A DNA stretch of 64,000 bases, taken from the NCBI RefSeq assembly GCF_945277285.1, contig NZ_CALYPR010000001.1:558001-622000 (forward strand), read 5' to 3'. This document shows, piece by piece, positions 54,134-63,636 of the stretch. The translations under genes and the position numbers were made by a program. This DNA is from an uncultured Bartonella sp. (lineage in GTDB: Bacteria > Pseudomonadota > Alphaproteobacteria > Rhizobiales > Rhizobiaceae). The notes below the pieces were generated by a model. That model was given only the letters and a program-made list of their open reading frames with translations, was not told the origin of the DNA and searched no databases. Each line of letters begins with the position of its first letter. Position 1 is the stretch's first letter.

Positions 54134-55228
54134 ATGGTACGTTCAAGCGGCATTTTGACAGATAGCGATATCCACACTCTATTTGAAAAAAATATACTAA
54201 AATCGGAACGTCCCTTGGATGAAGACCAGATACAACCGGCCAGTCTTGATTTAAGGCTTGGCAAAAAAGCCTATCGCGTCCGCGCCTCTTTCTTGCCGGG
54301 ACCTGACAAACAAGTCATTGACAAACTTGAACAATTAAAACTGCATGAATTCGATCTGGAAAATGGTGCAGTGCTTGAAACCGGTTGTGTCTATATCGTG
54401 CCACTCCTCGAGACACTTTCGCTGTCAAGTGATTTATCGGCCTCAGCCAATCCAAAAAGTTCAACCGGACGACTCGATATTTTTACCCGCGTCATTACTG
54501 ACCATGCACAAGAATTTGATAAAGTAACTTGTGGCTACCATGGAAAACTCTATCTTGAAATTTCCCCGCGCACATTTCCTGTAATTGTGCGTACTGGTTC
54601 ACGATTGTCACAAATCCGCTTTCGCAAAGGTAACAGCATACTTAATGAAAATGAGCTTATTGCCCTTCATAAAAAAGAAATGCTGGTTTCTGAAAACCAT
54701 CCCACAATCACGGCAAGCGGCGTCGGGCTCTCGATTGACCTAACCGGCAATAATAAAGGGCTTGTCGGATACCGTGGCAAACATCATACCGGCGCTATTG
54801 ATGTTGATAAAAGAAACGCTGCCGAAGTGCTCGATTTTTGGGAGCCAATATATGATCGCGGCTCGCATTCGCTTATTCTTGATCCTGATGAATTCTATAT
54901 TCTGGTTTCGCGCGAAGCAGTTCATGTTCCGCCACTTTATGCTGCCGAAATGACGCCGTTTGATCCTTTAATCGGCGAATTTCGTGTTCATTATGCCGGA
55001 TTTTTTGACCCCGGTTTTGGCTGCAATGAGGCCGGTGGCAAAGGCTCGCGCGCGGTTCTTGAAGTAAGGAGCCATGAAGTCCCCTTTATACTTGAGCATG
55101 GCCAAATCGTTGGTCATCTTGTCTATGAACATATGCTCAAACGACCCAATTCACTCTACGGTCGCGATCTTGGTTCCAATTATCAAGCCCAAGGACTGAA
55201 ACTTTCAAAACATTTTAAACCACTTTGA
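54134..55228 (+). CDS. dcd: 2'-deoxycytidine 5'-triphosphate deaminase (double-domain type)
   Basis: Deaminates dCTP to dUTP, the source of dUMP for thymidylate. At 364 residues it is about twice the E. coli enzyme and contains two tandem dUTPase-like halves, the form found in alphaproteobacteria. Visible motifs are QPASLDLRLGKKAYRVR, SANPKSSTGRLDIFTR (substrate-binding Ser/Arg), and second-half FFDPGFGCNEAGGKGSRAVLEV with a Glu in EVRSHEVPF. AAAGG precedes the ATG. It is divergent from metZ, an arrangement shared with relatives. Confidence 0.93.
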   Translation: MVRSSGILTDSDIHTLFEKNILKSERPLDEDQIQPASLDLRLGKKAYRVRASFLPGPDKQVIDKLEQLKLHEFDLENGAVLETGCVYIVPLLETLSLSSDLSASANPKSSTGRLDIFTRVITDHAQEFDKVTCGYHGKLYLEISPRTFPVIVRTGSRLSQIRFRKGNSILNENELIALHKKEMLVSENHPTITASGVGLSIDLTGNNKGLVGYRGKHHTGAIDVDKRNAAEVLDFWEPIYDRGSHSLILDPDEFYILVSREAVHVPPLYAAEMTPFDPLIGEFRVHYAGFFDPGFGCNEAGGKGSRAVLEVRSHEVPFILEHGQIVGHLVYEHMLKRPNSLYGRDLGSNYQAQGLKLSKHFKPL

Positions 55229-55239
55229 ATGGAGAGTGC

Positions 55240-55245
55240 TTGACA
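55240..55245 (+). promoter_or_regulatory. Probable -35 box of tRNA-Gly
   Basis: TTGACA lies 40 bases before the tRNA 5' end. The expected -10 position (around 55262-55268) is G/C-rich and poorly matched, so the assignment is tentative. Confidence 0.35.
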
Positions 55246-55284
55246 AAAAGCGTTAAAGATTGCATCCGTGTGTCCACGCGATTT

Positions 55285-55358
55285 GCGGGTATGATGTAAT
55301 GGTAGCCTGTCAGCTTCCCAAGCTGAACGCGCGGGTTCGATTCCCGCTACCCGCTCCA
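55285..55358 (+). tRNA. tRNA-Gly (anticodon CCC)
   Basis: A 74-nt cloverleaf: acceptor GCGGGTA / TACCCGC, short D-arm with ATGTAATGGTA, anticodon stem TCAGC / GCTGA around loop TTCCCAA (anticodon CCC), T-arm CGGGTTCGATTCCCG, discriminator T and encoded CCA. It is followed by AT-rich DNA and the glucose dehydrogenase gene. Confidence 0.95.
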
Positions 55359-55749
55359 GTCTTTTATTTTTCCGTATAATTTTCTAGATAGTTTTACACT
55401 GGCATCTATCTCTTCAACGCAAGCATTAGCGGCTTGCGCAGGGATTTTTTTTATACCGACTTTCGCTTAATCAGCGCAAATACTAATAAAAAAATAAAAT
55501 ATATTTGAACATTGGTGTGATTTTTCAAGATTTTAATTTTCAATATTTTTTCATTTACATTTTATTTTATTTAAGTTCATTTATTATTTATAGTATGGAA
55601 AATATTTTATTTATTTTTAGGTAATATTTATATTTATATTGTTGATAGAGCGGAGATAACGAATTGACTATAATTAAACTTTGTGCAAAATATTTTTGGA
55701 AAACAGTTTTTCTTCCTCAAAAACCATTTTTATTCAGCGAGATGTTCTA
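55359..55749. other. AT-rich gap between tRNA-Gly and gcd
   Basis: No gene is supported. A terminator-like hairpin at 55418-55452 is listed separately; 55480-55650 is very A/T-rich and presumably contains the gcd promoter. Confidence 0.45.
55418..55452 (+). terminator. Intrinsic terminator downstream of tRNA-Gly
   Basis: A perfect 7-bp stem CGCAAGC / GCTTGCG with a 7-base loop is followed after six bases by eight Ts. It lies 60 bases after the tRNA. Confidence 0.7.
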
Positions 55750-58119
55750 ATGATCAGGTTCAAGAATGGACCTTCGAGGATAACGACAGGTTTCATTATT
55801 CTGTTAAGCCTGCTGGTATTGTCGGCCGGGCTCTATTTTACACTGCTCGGGGGGTATCTCCTCTATCTTGACAGCCAGACGTGGTATTATCTGGCACTGG
55901 GGCTTTTCCTGTTAATTTCCGGTTTTTTAATGATCCGTTTAAAACCGCTAAGCGTTTGGATATTTGCCCTTATCTATATTATGACAGCGATCTGGTCCTA
56001 TCTGGAAGTGGGGCGCAATTACTGGCAGGAATTTGCCAATCTGTTTGCTTTATCGGTAGCATTTTTTCTGGTGTTACTTGCCTATCGGCCAATGGCAAAA
56101 AAACAGGGAAAAATAACTGGGAAGACATCTCTTGTGCTGGCCGGTCTTTTGTTTATGGGAATGGCCGCAGCTATTTTCAGCTCGTTTACACCCAAAAACG
56201 TTATACGCATTCAAGAAGAAGCAAAACCTGCCATTCCTGTTTCCCCGGCAAATGAACAAAAGGATTGGAAAAATTGGGGAAATGATGAGTATGGCAGTCG
56301 CTTTGCTGCACTTGACCAGATTACGCCTTCCAATATTAAAAAACTTGATGTCGCGTGGATTGCTCATACGGGTGACATTCCTGAAAGCACTGGCGCGGGT
56401 GCCGAGGACCAGAATACTCCGCTTCAGATTGGAACCAACCTTTATGTCTGCACTGCCTATGGCAAGGTTCTATCCTTCGATATTGATACTGGAAAAGAAA
56501 AATGGAGATTCGACCCGAAAGGGACCGGCCCGAACTGGCAACGCTGCCGTGGCTTGGGTTATTTCGAAGTTGAAAAAACAAAAGATGCGAATACTGGTGA
56601 AGCCTGTCAAGCAAGGCTATTTCTACCAACCGGTGACGCACGATTGATTGCAATTGATGCGAAAACCGGCAAGCTTTGCGAAGATTTTGGTGACAAAGGC
56701 ACGGTTGATCTAAAAAATGCTATGGGTGAAGTAAAGCCCGGTTATTATCAGCAGACATCGACACCGCTTGTCGCCGGCAATGTTGTTGTCGTTGGCGGGC
56801 GCGTTGCCGACAATTTTTCGACCAACGAACCACCTGGGGTTGTTCGTGCCTATAGTGTTTATGATGGACACCTTGTCTGGGCATGGGATCCGGGTAATCC
56901 TGATCTTCATAGCCTGCCGCCTGACGGGCAAACCTATACACGCGGCACCCCGAATGTGTGGGCGGCAATGTCCTATGACGCAAAACTTGGACTTGTCTAT
57001 CTTCCAACGGGCAATTCGACACCCGATTTCTGGGCGGGATACCGCACTCCGGAAGCTGATAAATATTCGTCTTCTGTAGTGGCAGTCGACGTCAAAACCG
57101 GCAATGTTCGCTGGCACTACCAATTTGTTCACCATGATATTTGGGACTTTGACACTCCTGCCCAACCTGTGTTGCTGGATGCGCCGGATAACGATGGCAA
57201 TATTGTGCCAGCGCTCATTCAGGTAACAAAACAGGGTGAAGTGTTCCTGCTCAATCGCGAGACCGGCGAACCCATTGCCGATGTTCAAGAAAAACCGGTG
57301 CCACAGGGCAATGTCGCTGGTGAACGTTATTCTCCAACGCAACGCTTTTCGGTTGGCATGCCATCTTTTGGCAACGCAACACTTAAAGAATCGGATATGT
57401 GGGGAACGACTCCGTTTGACAAACTTTTATGCCGGATTGAATTTGTCAAAATGCGCCATCAAGGTGTTTTTACGCCTCCCGGGCTTGATTATTCCTTGCA
57501 GATGCCCGGCTCACTCGGTGGTATGAATTGGGGTTCTGTCTCGACCGACCCAACATTGAATTATGTTTTTGTCAATGATATGCGCCTTGGCCTTGCCAAT
57601 TATCTGGTTGAACGCAAAGATATTCCCAAAAGTGCTTCTGGCATTGAAATGGGCATTGTGCCAATGACAGGAACGCCTTTCGGCGCCATGCGAAAGCGTT
57701 TTCTGTCGCCACTTGGCGTTCCATGCCAGAAACCACCTTTTGGCACACTATCGGCCATTGATCTAAAAACGCGCAAAATTGTCTGGCAGGTTCCTGTCGG
57801 TACTGTAAAAGATACCGGTCCGTTCAATATCGCGCTCGGTGTGCCGGTTCCAATCGGTATGCCAACACTGGGTGCTTCTCTAGCAACGCAATCAGGGCTG
57901 GTCTTTTTTGGCGGCACGCAAGATTTCTATCTGCGTGCCTTTGACAGCCGTACAGGTAAAGAAGTTTGGAAATCCCGTTTGCCTGTCGGCAGCCAAGGCG
58001 GGCCAATGACCTATGTTTCACCAAAAACCGGCAAACAATATGTTGTCATTACAGCTGGCGGCGCACGCCAAAATCCGAAACGTGGTGACTATGTAATTGC
58101 CTATACTTTGAAAGAATAG
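55750..58119 (+). CDS. gcd: Membrane-bound PQQ-dependent glucose dehydrogenase
   Basis: Quinoprotein oxidising glucose to gluconolactone in the periplasm and passing electrons to ubiquinone; 789 residues, about the usual length. Five N-terminal membrane helices (about 10-150) are followed by an eight-bladed propeller (about 170-789). Conserved segments include WGNDEYGSRFAALDQITPSNI, VGGRVADNFSTNEPPGVVRAY (split here), WHYQFVHHDIWDFDTPAQP and GGTQDFYLRAFDSRTGKEVW. ATG 55750 starts the membrane region; upstream frame to 55681 is unlikely. PQQ synthesis genes are not in the window, so the holoenzyme may depend on genes elsewhere or on PQQ from outside. Confidence 0.95.
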   Translation: MIRFKNGPSRITTGFIILLSLLVLSAGLYFTLLGGYLLYLDSQTWYYLALGLFLLISGFLMIRLKPLSVWIFALIYIMTAIWSYLEVGRNYWQEFANLFALSVAFFLVLLAYRPMAKKQGKITGKTSLVLAGLLFMGMAAAIFSSFTPKNVIRIQEEAKPAIPVSPANEQKDWKNWGNDEYGSRFAALDQITPSNIKKLDVAWIAHTGDIPESTGAGAEDQNTPLQIGTNLYVCTAYGKVLSFDIDTGKEKWRFDPKGTGPNWQRCRGLGYFEVEKTKDANTGEACQARLFLPTGDARLIAIDAKTGKLCEDFGDKGTVDLKNAMGEVKPGYYQQTSTPLVAGNVVVVGGRVADNFSTNEPPGVVRAYSVYDGHLVWAWDPGNPDLHSLPPDGQTYTRGTPNVWAAMSYDAKLGLVYLPTGNSTPDFWAGYRTPEADKYSSSVVAVDVKTGNVRWHYQFVHHDIWDFDTPAQPVLLDAPDNDGNIVPALIQVTKQGEVFLLNRETGEPIADVQEKPVPQGNVAGERYSPTQRFSVGMPSFGNATLKESDMWGTTPFDKLLCRIEFVKMRHQGVFTPPGLDYSLQMPGSLGGMNWGSVSTDPTLNYVFVNDMRLGLANYLVERKDIPKSASGIEMGIVPMTGTPFGAMRKRFLSPLGVPCQKPPFGTLSAIDLKTRKIVWQVPVGTVKDTGPFNIALGVPVPIGMPTLGASLATQSGLVFFGGTQDFYLRAFDSRTGKEVWKSRLPVGSQGGPMTYVSPKTGKQYVVITAGGARQNPKRGDYVIAYTLKE

Positions 58120-58994
58120 ACCCAAAATTAAAAATTGGGGGAGTATTTTTTATTTTGCGATTCATTGCTTTTTACAGATGACATAGGCAATGAATCGTTT
58201 TTTTCGCGAAGCGGTGATAACGCAGATTTCAACTGGTCTCCTCAAGCTTCGGCAGGTTGTTTTTTCTTTTCACACTACTGCCTAAAAACCGAAGGTCGAT
58301 AAAAGATATCTAAGTGGCACTATTCAATTGTTACAAACATTCGATAACTTAAATAACTCCAAGCCGGTAGTTTATGAAACATTCTTTCAATACTTTCTGC
58401 GTCAAACCAGCAGAATATATTGACGCCGAACTTCTGTCGGGTCCCCCACCTTAAACCAGTGATAATTGATAGCATTCCCTTCAAAACCGTATCATCCAGC
58501 CAAACGGTAGAAAAAAAGCTTATATTTTATATGAAGGTTTAAAAAAGCATCTTCAATAAGAAGCTTAATGGCTTTGTTCTCAGTTGTTGGAAACATGAGG
58601 CGTTACCATTGCTTTTCATCAGGATTATTAAAACAGGTCCGGTCGCCAGCGGTCCTTTATTACAATAACAACTCAAACAACTGGCAAGATAGGCCGAGGA
58701 AATTTTATCGATGTCATCTCTCATCAATTGTCGTTAATGAGATAGCCAAATAATTTTTCTTTTCCTATAGTTGTTCTATTTAAAAACCTGTCATGTATAT
58801 GTTCTGTCTAAGCTGCTCGCATATGCTCAATTATTATAACGTTCTGTAAAATTTTTGTCGGATGTGTATAAAAAAATTTTAACAATTTGCAAGTTTTTCT
58901 AAAAGCTGAAAAATGCCAAATTAGCATAATCCGAAAAATAGGCCCGCGTCATTTGCGCGGGCTTATGGTCAAAAAAACAATGGCCAAGCGTTTA
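58120..58994. other. Long gap between gcd and the cell-wall hydrolase gene
   Basis: Apart from the minus-strand terminator at 58934-58962, no gene was supported in these 875 bases. Short frames at 58539-58753 overlap on both strands and have no convincing start signal. A weak hairpin CCCAA / TTGGG lies just after the gcd stop (about 58121-58139) with a T-rich stretch after it, and may end gcd transcription. Confidence 0.45.
58934..58962 (-). terminator. Intrinsic terminator of the cell-wall hydrolase gene
   Basis: On the minus strand, GCCCGCG / CGCGGGC with a 7-base loop is followed by CTATTTTT, 33 bases after the stop codon. Confidence 0.85.
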
Positions 58995-60041
58995 TCAGAA
59001 CCGCTTGTTTTTTTCCTGTTTTTGCAAAATAGCACCGATCTCGTCGATCTTCTGTTTGGATGGTGTCGGATAACCAACCGTCGTTGAACTTGTTTGAGTA
59101 TGGTCAACGGAATGGGAAGCAGGTTTTGGAGCATAATTATAATGCGCTTCGGCAACAACAACCTGTTTTGGTGCCGGTGTTGGTGCAGTTTGGAATGGCA
59201 GATAAGGTGCTTGCTCATTGTCAACCGGTGCTGTGTGGGAAGCCGCTGGTTTTGCTTGCGCTACAATTGTGTTCGATTGATGAACCGGTGCATGTCGCTT
59301 CTCAGCAAAAGGCTTTGCCTCGACCGGTACAGGTTGGGCTTGCGCAACCATAACCGGCTCGCTTACAGGCGCAGTCTTGACTGGTAAAGCCGGCTTCGGT
59401 TCTGATGATCCCTTAGGCGTTAAAGGCTGAACAACTCGTCCGGGTGTTGTAAATTGCGGGGCATTGCCATTTTTTTCCTGTGCAAATGCAAATGCAACAT
59501 CATAAGGCGCATCATTGGTCGGCACTTGCAACTCGCCATCGCGCCCGCGTTTTTCATAAAAAGCATTACCACCGGCAACCTGCACATAATGTATATTCTT
59601 ATAGGGGAATGTTAAACCCGCAGTATGAAAGAACATGGCATTTTTGCTTTTTTTCGCCCGCTCGCCGCGTAACACTGCATCAGCGGCTTCGCCTGCCCGT
59701 GCCATGGCGGCAGGTTCACTCATCGGTTTAGTCAAAACACCGGGTGCAAATTGGTTAGGTTGTCCTACAACACCGCAAATGGTTTTCGGATAGGCAGTCG
59801 AATTCACACGGTTCATCACAACAGTGCCAACTGCAATCATGCCATCCCGACTCGACCGGTTGGATTCAAAATACATGGCACGCATCAGGCAAGTGCGTTC
59901 ACTCATGGGTACGGCAACTTCTTTGCCGCTCTTATGACCGAAACCTAAATGGTTCGATGCACAACCAGTAATGATAAATGGCGCAAGCACTATTAAAGCT
60001 TTACTTGCCCGACGGAGTTTTTTCATCTTTTCCATTACCAT
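58995..60041 (-). CDS. Lipoprotein cell-wall hydrolase (SleB/CwlJ-type domain)
   Basis: Predicted envelope peptidoglycan hydrolase of up to 348 residues. Signal peptide with basic start (KKLRRASK) and lipobox ITGC near residue 27, so lipid-anchored. The Hydrolase_2 domain lies at about 45-175: ERTCLMRAMYFESNRSSRDG with the catalytic-type Glu, GTVVMNRVNS, TICGVVGQPNQF and FFHTAGL. Residues about 195-348 are a low-complexity Pro/Val/Ala/Gln-rich tail with repeated VAQAQP/VAQAKP-like units, perhaps a periplasm-spanning linker. The first ATG, or ATG 60026 (MKKLRR), are both possible starts. It is transcribed alone. Confidence 0.87.
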   Translation of the reverse strand: MVMEKMKKLRRASKALIVLAPFIITGCASNHLGFGHKSGKEVAVPMSERTCLMRAMYFESNRSSRDGMIAVGTVVMNRVNSTAYPKTICGVVGQPNQFAPGVLTKPMSEPAAMARAGEAADAVLRGERAKKSKNAMFFHTAGLTFPYKNIHYVQVAGGNAFYEKRGRDGELQVPTNDAPYDVAFAFAQEKNGNAPQFTTPGRVVQPLTPKGSSEPKPALPVKTAPVSEPVMVAQAQPVPVEAKPFAEKRHAPVHQSNTIVAQAKPAASHTAPVDNEQAPYLPFQTAPTPAPKQVVVAEAHYNYAPKPASHSVDHTQTSSTTVGYPTPSKQKIDEIGAILQKQEKNKRF

Positions 60042-60777
60042 TTGACGTTTCGTTATCTTTCTCGGCCCTTAAAACTATGGCAAAAAAAGGCTAAAAAAAG
60101 GCAGGTTTCTTATGCGCCCAGCATATGAGCACCATTCCAAGGAAGAAAACCCTGTAAATGACTATGGCTTTAAACCCTTTAAAAAATCATTAAACCGGTT
60201 TTGATGCCCTCCCCCGCCACGCGTAAAACAATAATATAAACGTTTTTTTCCGACACCATTTCCAGTATCGGAATATAACTTCAACGTATTGTTTTTATTA
60301 TATAAAAATAAAATATAATTGCTTAGAAAAAATTGTCTATTTTTAAGTTTTTGAATTTCCATAGACCTATTTACAATTTACTGTTCACACATTGTTAACG
60401 CTAAGCCGACAAATTTTCCCGAAACGGTGAATATTGCAACCAAAGTGGTTTTTTAAGCATTGGATGCGATGGGCAAATTGCCTTCCTTTGCCGTTTTTTC
60501 GCCATTTTTTGCGTGCCACAACTTTAAAAACCAACGAATTAAAATTAGTCGCCGACATCCCAACAGAATAAAAACAAGCCTTCGCTGACCTATGTCGTTG
60601 CGTAACAAAAACAGCCGACTTGAGACAAGCCCTGCACTCTCCCGATATTTTTTATAATCATGTTCAAAACTTCAAAACGAAGCGTTTCACATGCAAGCTT
60701 CCGTCCGAAAATTGATGCCTTCAACAAAACAACAAAATGCCTCGACCAGACGGCTTTAATCCTGCAATATTAAATGC
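60042..60777. other. Gap upstream of the cell-wall hydrolase and downstream of phoU
   Basis: No protein gene is supported. A 66-codon minus frame at 60162-60362 lies in AT-rich DNA without a convincing start. Two terminator-like hairpins on the plus strand (60438-60454 and 60472-60499) have no upstream plus-strand gene and are listed as a possible small RNA. Confidence 0.5.
60351..60499 (+). ncRNA. Candidate small RNA (promoter plus two terminators)
   Basis: TTGAAT (60351-60356) and TACAAT (60372-60377), 15 bases apart, resemble a promoter that would start near 60384. AACCA / TGGTT with AAG loop and six Ts ends at 60454, and GGCAAA / TTTGCC followed by G and six Ts ends at 60499. The transcript would be about 70 or 115 nt. 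There is no coding gene on this strand in the gap, so the terminators are unexplained. The first stem is only 5 bp. Transcription is not demonstrated. Confidence 0.3.
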
Positions 60778-61500
60778 CTATTTTGTCGTTTTATCGTCAG
60801 CCCCGACTTTATAGGTCAGATCGTCACGTGGACGATCTGTGGTTAAATAAGTACCGGTCATGATATAGTGCAGTGTCTCGGCGATATTGGTCGCGTGGTC
60901 ACCAATACGTTCAATGTTTTTGGCACAAAACAATAGATGCGTGCAGGCGGTGATATTGCGCGGATCTTCCATCATATAAGTGAGCAGCTCGCGAAAGAGA
61001 GACGTATACATCGCATCAATTTCTTCATCACGATCACGCACTGCATCTATCCGTTCTAATGAACGGCTGGCATAAGCATCCAACACTTCTTTCAGCTGGT
61101 TGAGCGTCAATGTAGCAAATGATTGCAGCCCGTGATAGAAGCTTGCAGGTTGTTTGCTTTCGACGATCGCTGGTGTTCTTTTGGCAATATTTTTCCCCAT
61201 ATCGCCAACGCGCTCCAGATCGGCAGATATGCGCATGGCACCGATAATTTCACGCAGATCAACGGCCATCGGCTGACGTTTGGCAATGATAGCAACTGAT
61301 TTTTCATCGATCTCGCGTTCTGTCTCGTCAAGAAACATGTCATCGGCAATAACTTTTTTGGCTAAAGCAAGATCACTATTGACAATAGCATTGACTGCTT
61401 CTTCAATCATCTCGCTTGCAAAAGTACCCATTTTGGCAATTTTTGCTTCAAGGTAGCTCAATTCCTCGTCAAACGAACGGACAGTATGATTTATTGGCAT
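60778..61500 (-). CDS. phoU: Phosphate transport regulator PhoU
   Basis: Negative regulator linking the Pst transporter to the PhoR/PhoB system; 240 residues, all helical, with two PhoU repeats (about 15-105 and 120-210). Hallmark EREIDEKSVAIIAKRQPMAVDLREI (split here) and RISADLERVGDMGKNIAKR, then FCAKNIERIGDHATNIAE, provide the metal-binding clusters. ATG 61500 with GGGAGC upstream is chosen; the frame is open a few codons further. It is last in the pst unit, 16 bases after pstB. Confidence 0.96.
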   Translation of the reverse strand: MPINHTVRSFDEELSYLEAKIAKMGTFASEMIEEAVNAIVNSDLALAKKVIADDMFLDETEREIDEKSVAIIAKRQPMAVDLREIIGAMRISADLERVGDMGKNIAKRTPAIVESKQPASFYHGLQSFATLTLNQLKEVLDAYASRSLERIDAVRDRDEEIDAMYTSLFRELLTYMMEDPRNITACTHLLFCAKNIERIGDHATNIAETLHYIMTGTYLTTDRPRDDLTYKVGADDKTTK

Positions 61501-61516
61501 AATCTTGCTCCCTGAA

Positions 61517-62275
61517 TTAACCAAATCGACCGGTGATATAGTCTTGCGTGCGTTGCTCTTTAGGCGAAGTAAACATCATCTCGGTTTCTCCCACTTCAAC
61601 GAGATCGCCAAGATGGAACATTGCAGTATATTGCGATACGCGCGCTGCCTGCTGCATAGAATGGGTCACAATAACGATTGTAAAATTTTCGCGCAAATCA
61701 TCTATCAGTTCTTCAATGCGCGCTGTTGCAATCGGGTCGAGAGCCGAACAAGGTTCATCCATCAAGATTACTTCCGGACTGACGGCAATTGCGCGTGCAA
61801 TGCACAAACGTTGCTGCTGCCCGCCGGAAAGACCGGTGCCAGCATCGTTCAAACGATCTTTTACCTCGTCAAACAAACCAGCCTTGACCAAACTTTGTTC
61901 AACAATGTCATCAAGATCTTTGCGTGATTTGGCAAGTCCATGAATGCGCGGGCCATAAGCAACATTTTCATAAATTGATTTGGGAAACGGATTGGGTTTT
62001 TGAAAGACCATGCCGACACGGGCACGTAATTCTACAACATCAATATCGGGGTCATAAATATCCTGCCCGTCAAGGGTGATAAGACCGCTCACTTTTGCCC
62101 CGTCAATCGTATCATTCATGCGATTGAGACAGCGCAGAAAGGTCGATTTTCCACATCCCGACGGGCCAATCAAAGCCATAACCTGATGTTCTGGAATATC
62201 AAGGCTGACACCGTGGAGCGCTTCCTTGGCGCCATAAAACACTTTGACATCCTGACCACGCATTTTGATTTTCAT
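61517..62275 (-). CDS. pstB: Phosphate ABC transporter ATP-binding protein PstB
   Basis: ATPase of the high-affinity phosphate importer, 252 residues. Walker [10 protein letters not shown], signature LSGGQQQR, Walker B VILMDEP and the H-loop histidine in [11 protein letters not shown] are intact. It has the PstB-typical [17 protein letters not shown]-like insert ([16 protein letters not shown]). ATG 62275 is preferred to TTG 62281. It lies downstream of pstA and upstream of phoU. Confidence 0.97.
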   Translation of the reverse strand: MKIKMRGQDVKVFYGAKEALHGVSLDIPEHQVMALIGPSGCGKSTFLRCLNRMNDTIDGAKVSGLITLDGQDIYDPDIDVVELRARVGMVFQKPNPFPKSIYENVAYGPRIHGLAKSRKDLDDIVEQSLVKAGLFDEVKDRLNDAGTGLSGGQQQRLCIARAIAVSPEVILMDEPCSALDPIATARIEELIDDLRENFTIVIVTHSMQQAARVSQYTAMFHLGDLVEVGETEMMFTSPKEQRTQDYITGRFG

Positions 62276-62343
62276 TATCAACCTAATCCTATTTTTCTTG
62301 TGTGTCCCAAGACTGTTAAAACGACATGCGTTGCAGCAAATTT

Positions 62344-63636
62344 TTACCAGCGCCGTTCAAATTTACGACGCAATAATACTGCTGCAATATTCATTACTGC
62401 CAGAAATCCCATCAAGATAATGATTGCACCGAATGTGCGTTCATTAAAGGCACGTTCCGGTTCATTGGCCCACATATATATTTGAACAGGCAACGCTGTT
62501 GCCGGATCCATTGGCGTTGTTGGATAATTGGCAACAAAAGCCACCATGCCAATCAATAATAGCGGCGCCGTTTCGCCCAACGCACGGGCAAGCCCCAGAA
62601 TTGTGCCAGTAAGAATTCCCGGCAATGCAAGAGGCAATACATGACCGAAAACCGTTTGTGTTTTTGACGCACCAAGTCCCAATGCAGCATTACGAATAGA
62701 GGGAGGCACCGCGCGCAACGCCGCTCGTGTTGCAATAATAATGGTAGGAAGTGTCATGAGTGTCAGAACAAGCCCGCCAACAATCGATGAAGCGCGTGGC
62801 AAATGCAGAAAGTTTATAAAAATTGACAGACCCAATAATCCAAAGACAATTGAAGGGACAGCCGCGAGATTGTTGATATTGACTTCAATAATGTCGTTAA
62901 ACTTGCTACGGCGGGCAAATTCTTCAAGATAGATGGCTGTTGCCACACCTATAGGTAAAGACAATATCAGCACAATTGCCATCATATAGGCCGATCCGAT
63001 AATGGCCACGCCAAGCCCTGAGGTTTCCGGACGGCTAGAGGCACCAAAGGTAAAAAGCCCTTTGTTGAAGGCTTTATAAAGTGTGCCATCAGCCTTGAGC
63101 TTTTCCATCCATTCTACTTGCCGGTCTGTAATTTTTCGATTTTGTTGGGGAACGGTCAAGTCGATCTGGCCTTTAAAAGCGGAATCGACATCGGCTGCGG
63201 CAAGAACATGAATAGTCTGTGTGGTGCCTATAAAATCTGGATGCGCTGTTAAAAGACGACGTATCTCGACACGCACCCCGCCGGAAATCATCCGGTTCAA
63301 TTCACGCATTGCCGGATGATTATTCTTGTCCACACCGAGTTTTTCAGCCAAGGCATTGCGAACAAGCAAAGGATAATTTGCAGTAATAAGAACTTTTGGA
63401 TTGGTTTGACGTTCACCTTTGGGATCAATGACATGTTCATCAAAATAGACTGGTAAGGTCATTGTTGTTTGCTGGAAAGCGCTATAGCCTTGCGCAATGA
63501 TAGACCACAACAGAATAACAAGGAACACAAGCCCGATGCCTATTGCAAGCAAACCATAAGCACGAAAACGGCATTCAGCACGGTAGCGACGTTTCAACCC
63601 GATATCCCGCCGGGCTGTTTGAACAGATTCACTCAT
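62344..63636 (-). CDS. pstA: Phosphate ABC transporter permease PstA (with DUF3333 N-terminal domain)
   Basis: Inner-membrane permease of 430 residues, longer than E. coli PstA (about 296). An N-terminal membrane helix (about 25-50) is followed by a soluble periplasmic domain (about 55-195), the DUF3333 type common in alphaproteobacteria. The six-helix permease core follows, with EAA-loop text [23 protein letters not shown] (split here) and [15 protein letters not shown]. Its start overlaps the pstC stop by four bases. Confidence 0.95.
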   Translation of the reverse strand: MSESVQTARRDIGLKRRYRAECRFRAYGLLAIGIGLVFLVILLWSIIAQGYSAFQQTTMTLPVYFDEHVIDPKGERQTNPKVLITANYPLLVRNALAEKLGVDKNNHPAMRELNRMISGGVRVEIRRLLTAHPDFIGTTQTIHVLAAADVDSAFKGQIDLTVPQQNRKITDRQVEWMEKLKADGTLYKAFNKGLFTFGASSRPETSGLGVAIIGSAYMMAIVLILSLPIGVATAIYLEEFARRSKFNDIIEVNINNLAAVPSIVFGLLGLSIFINFLHLPRASSIVGGLVLTLMTLPTIIIATRAALRAVPPSIRNAALGLGASKTQTVFGHVLPLALPGILTGTILGLARALGETAPLLLIGMVAFVANYPTTPMDPATALPVQIYMWANEPERAFNERTFGAIIILMGFLAVMNIAAVLLRRKFERRW

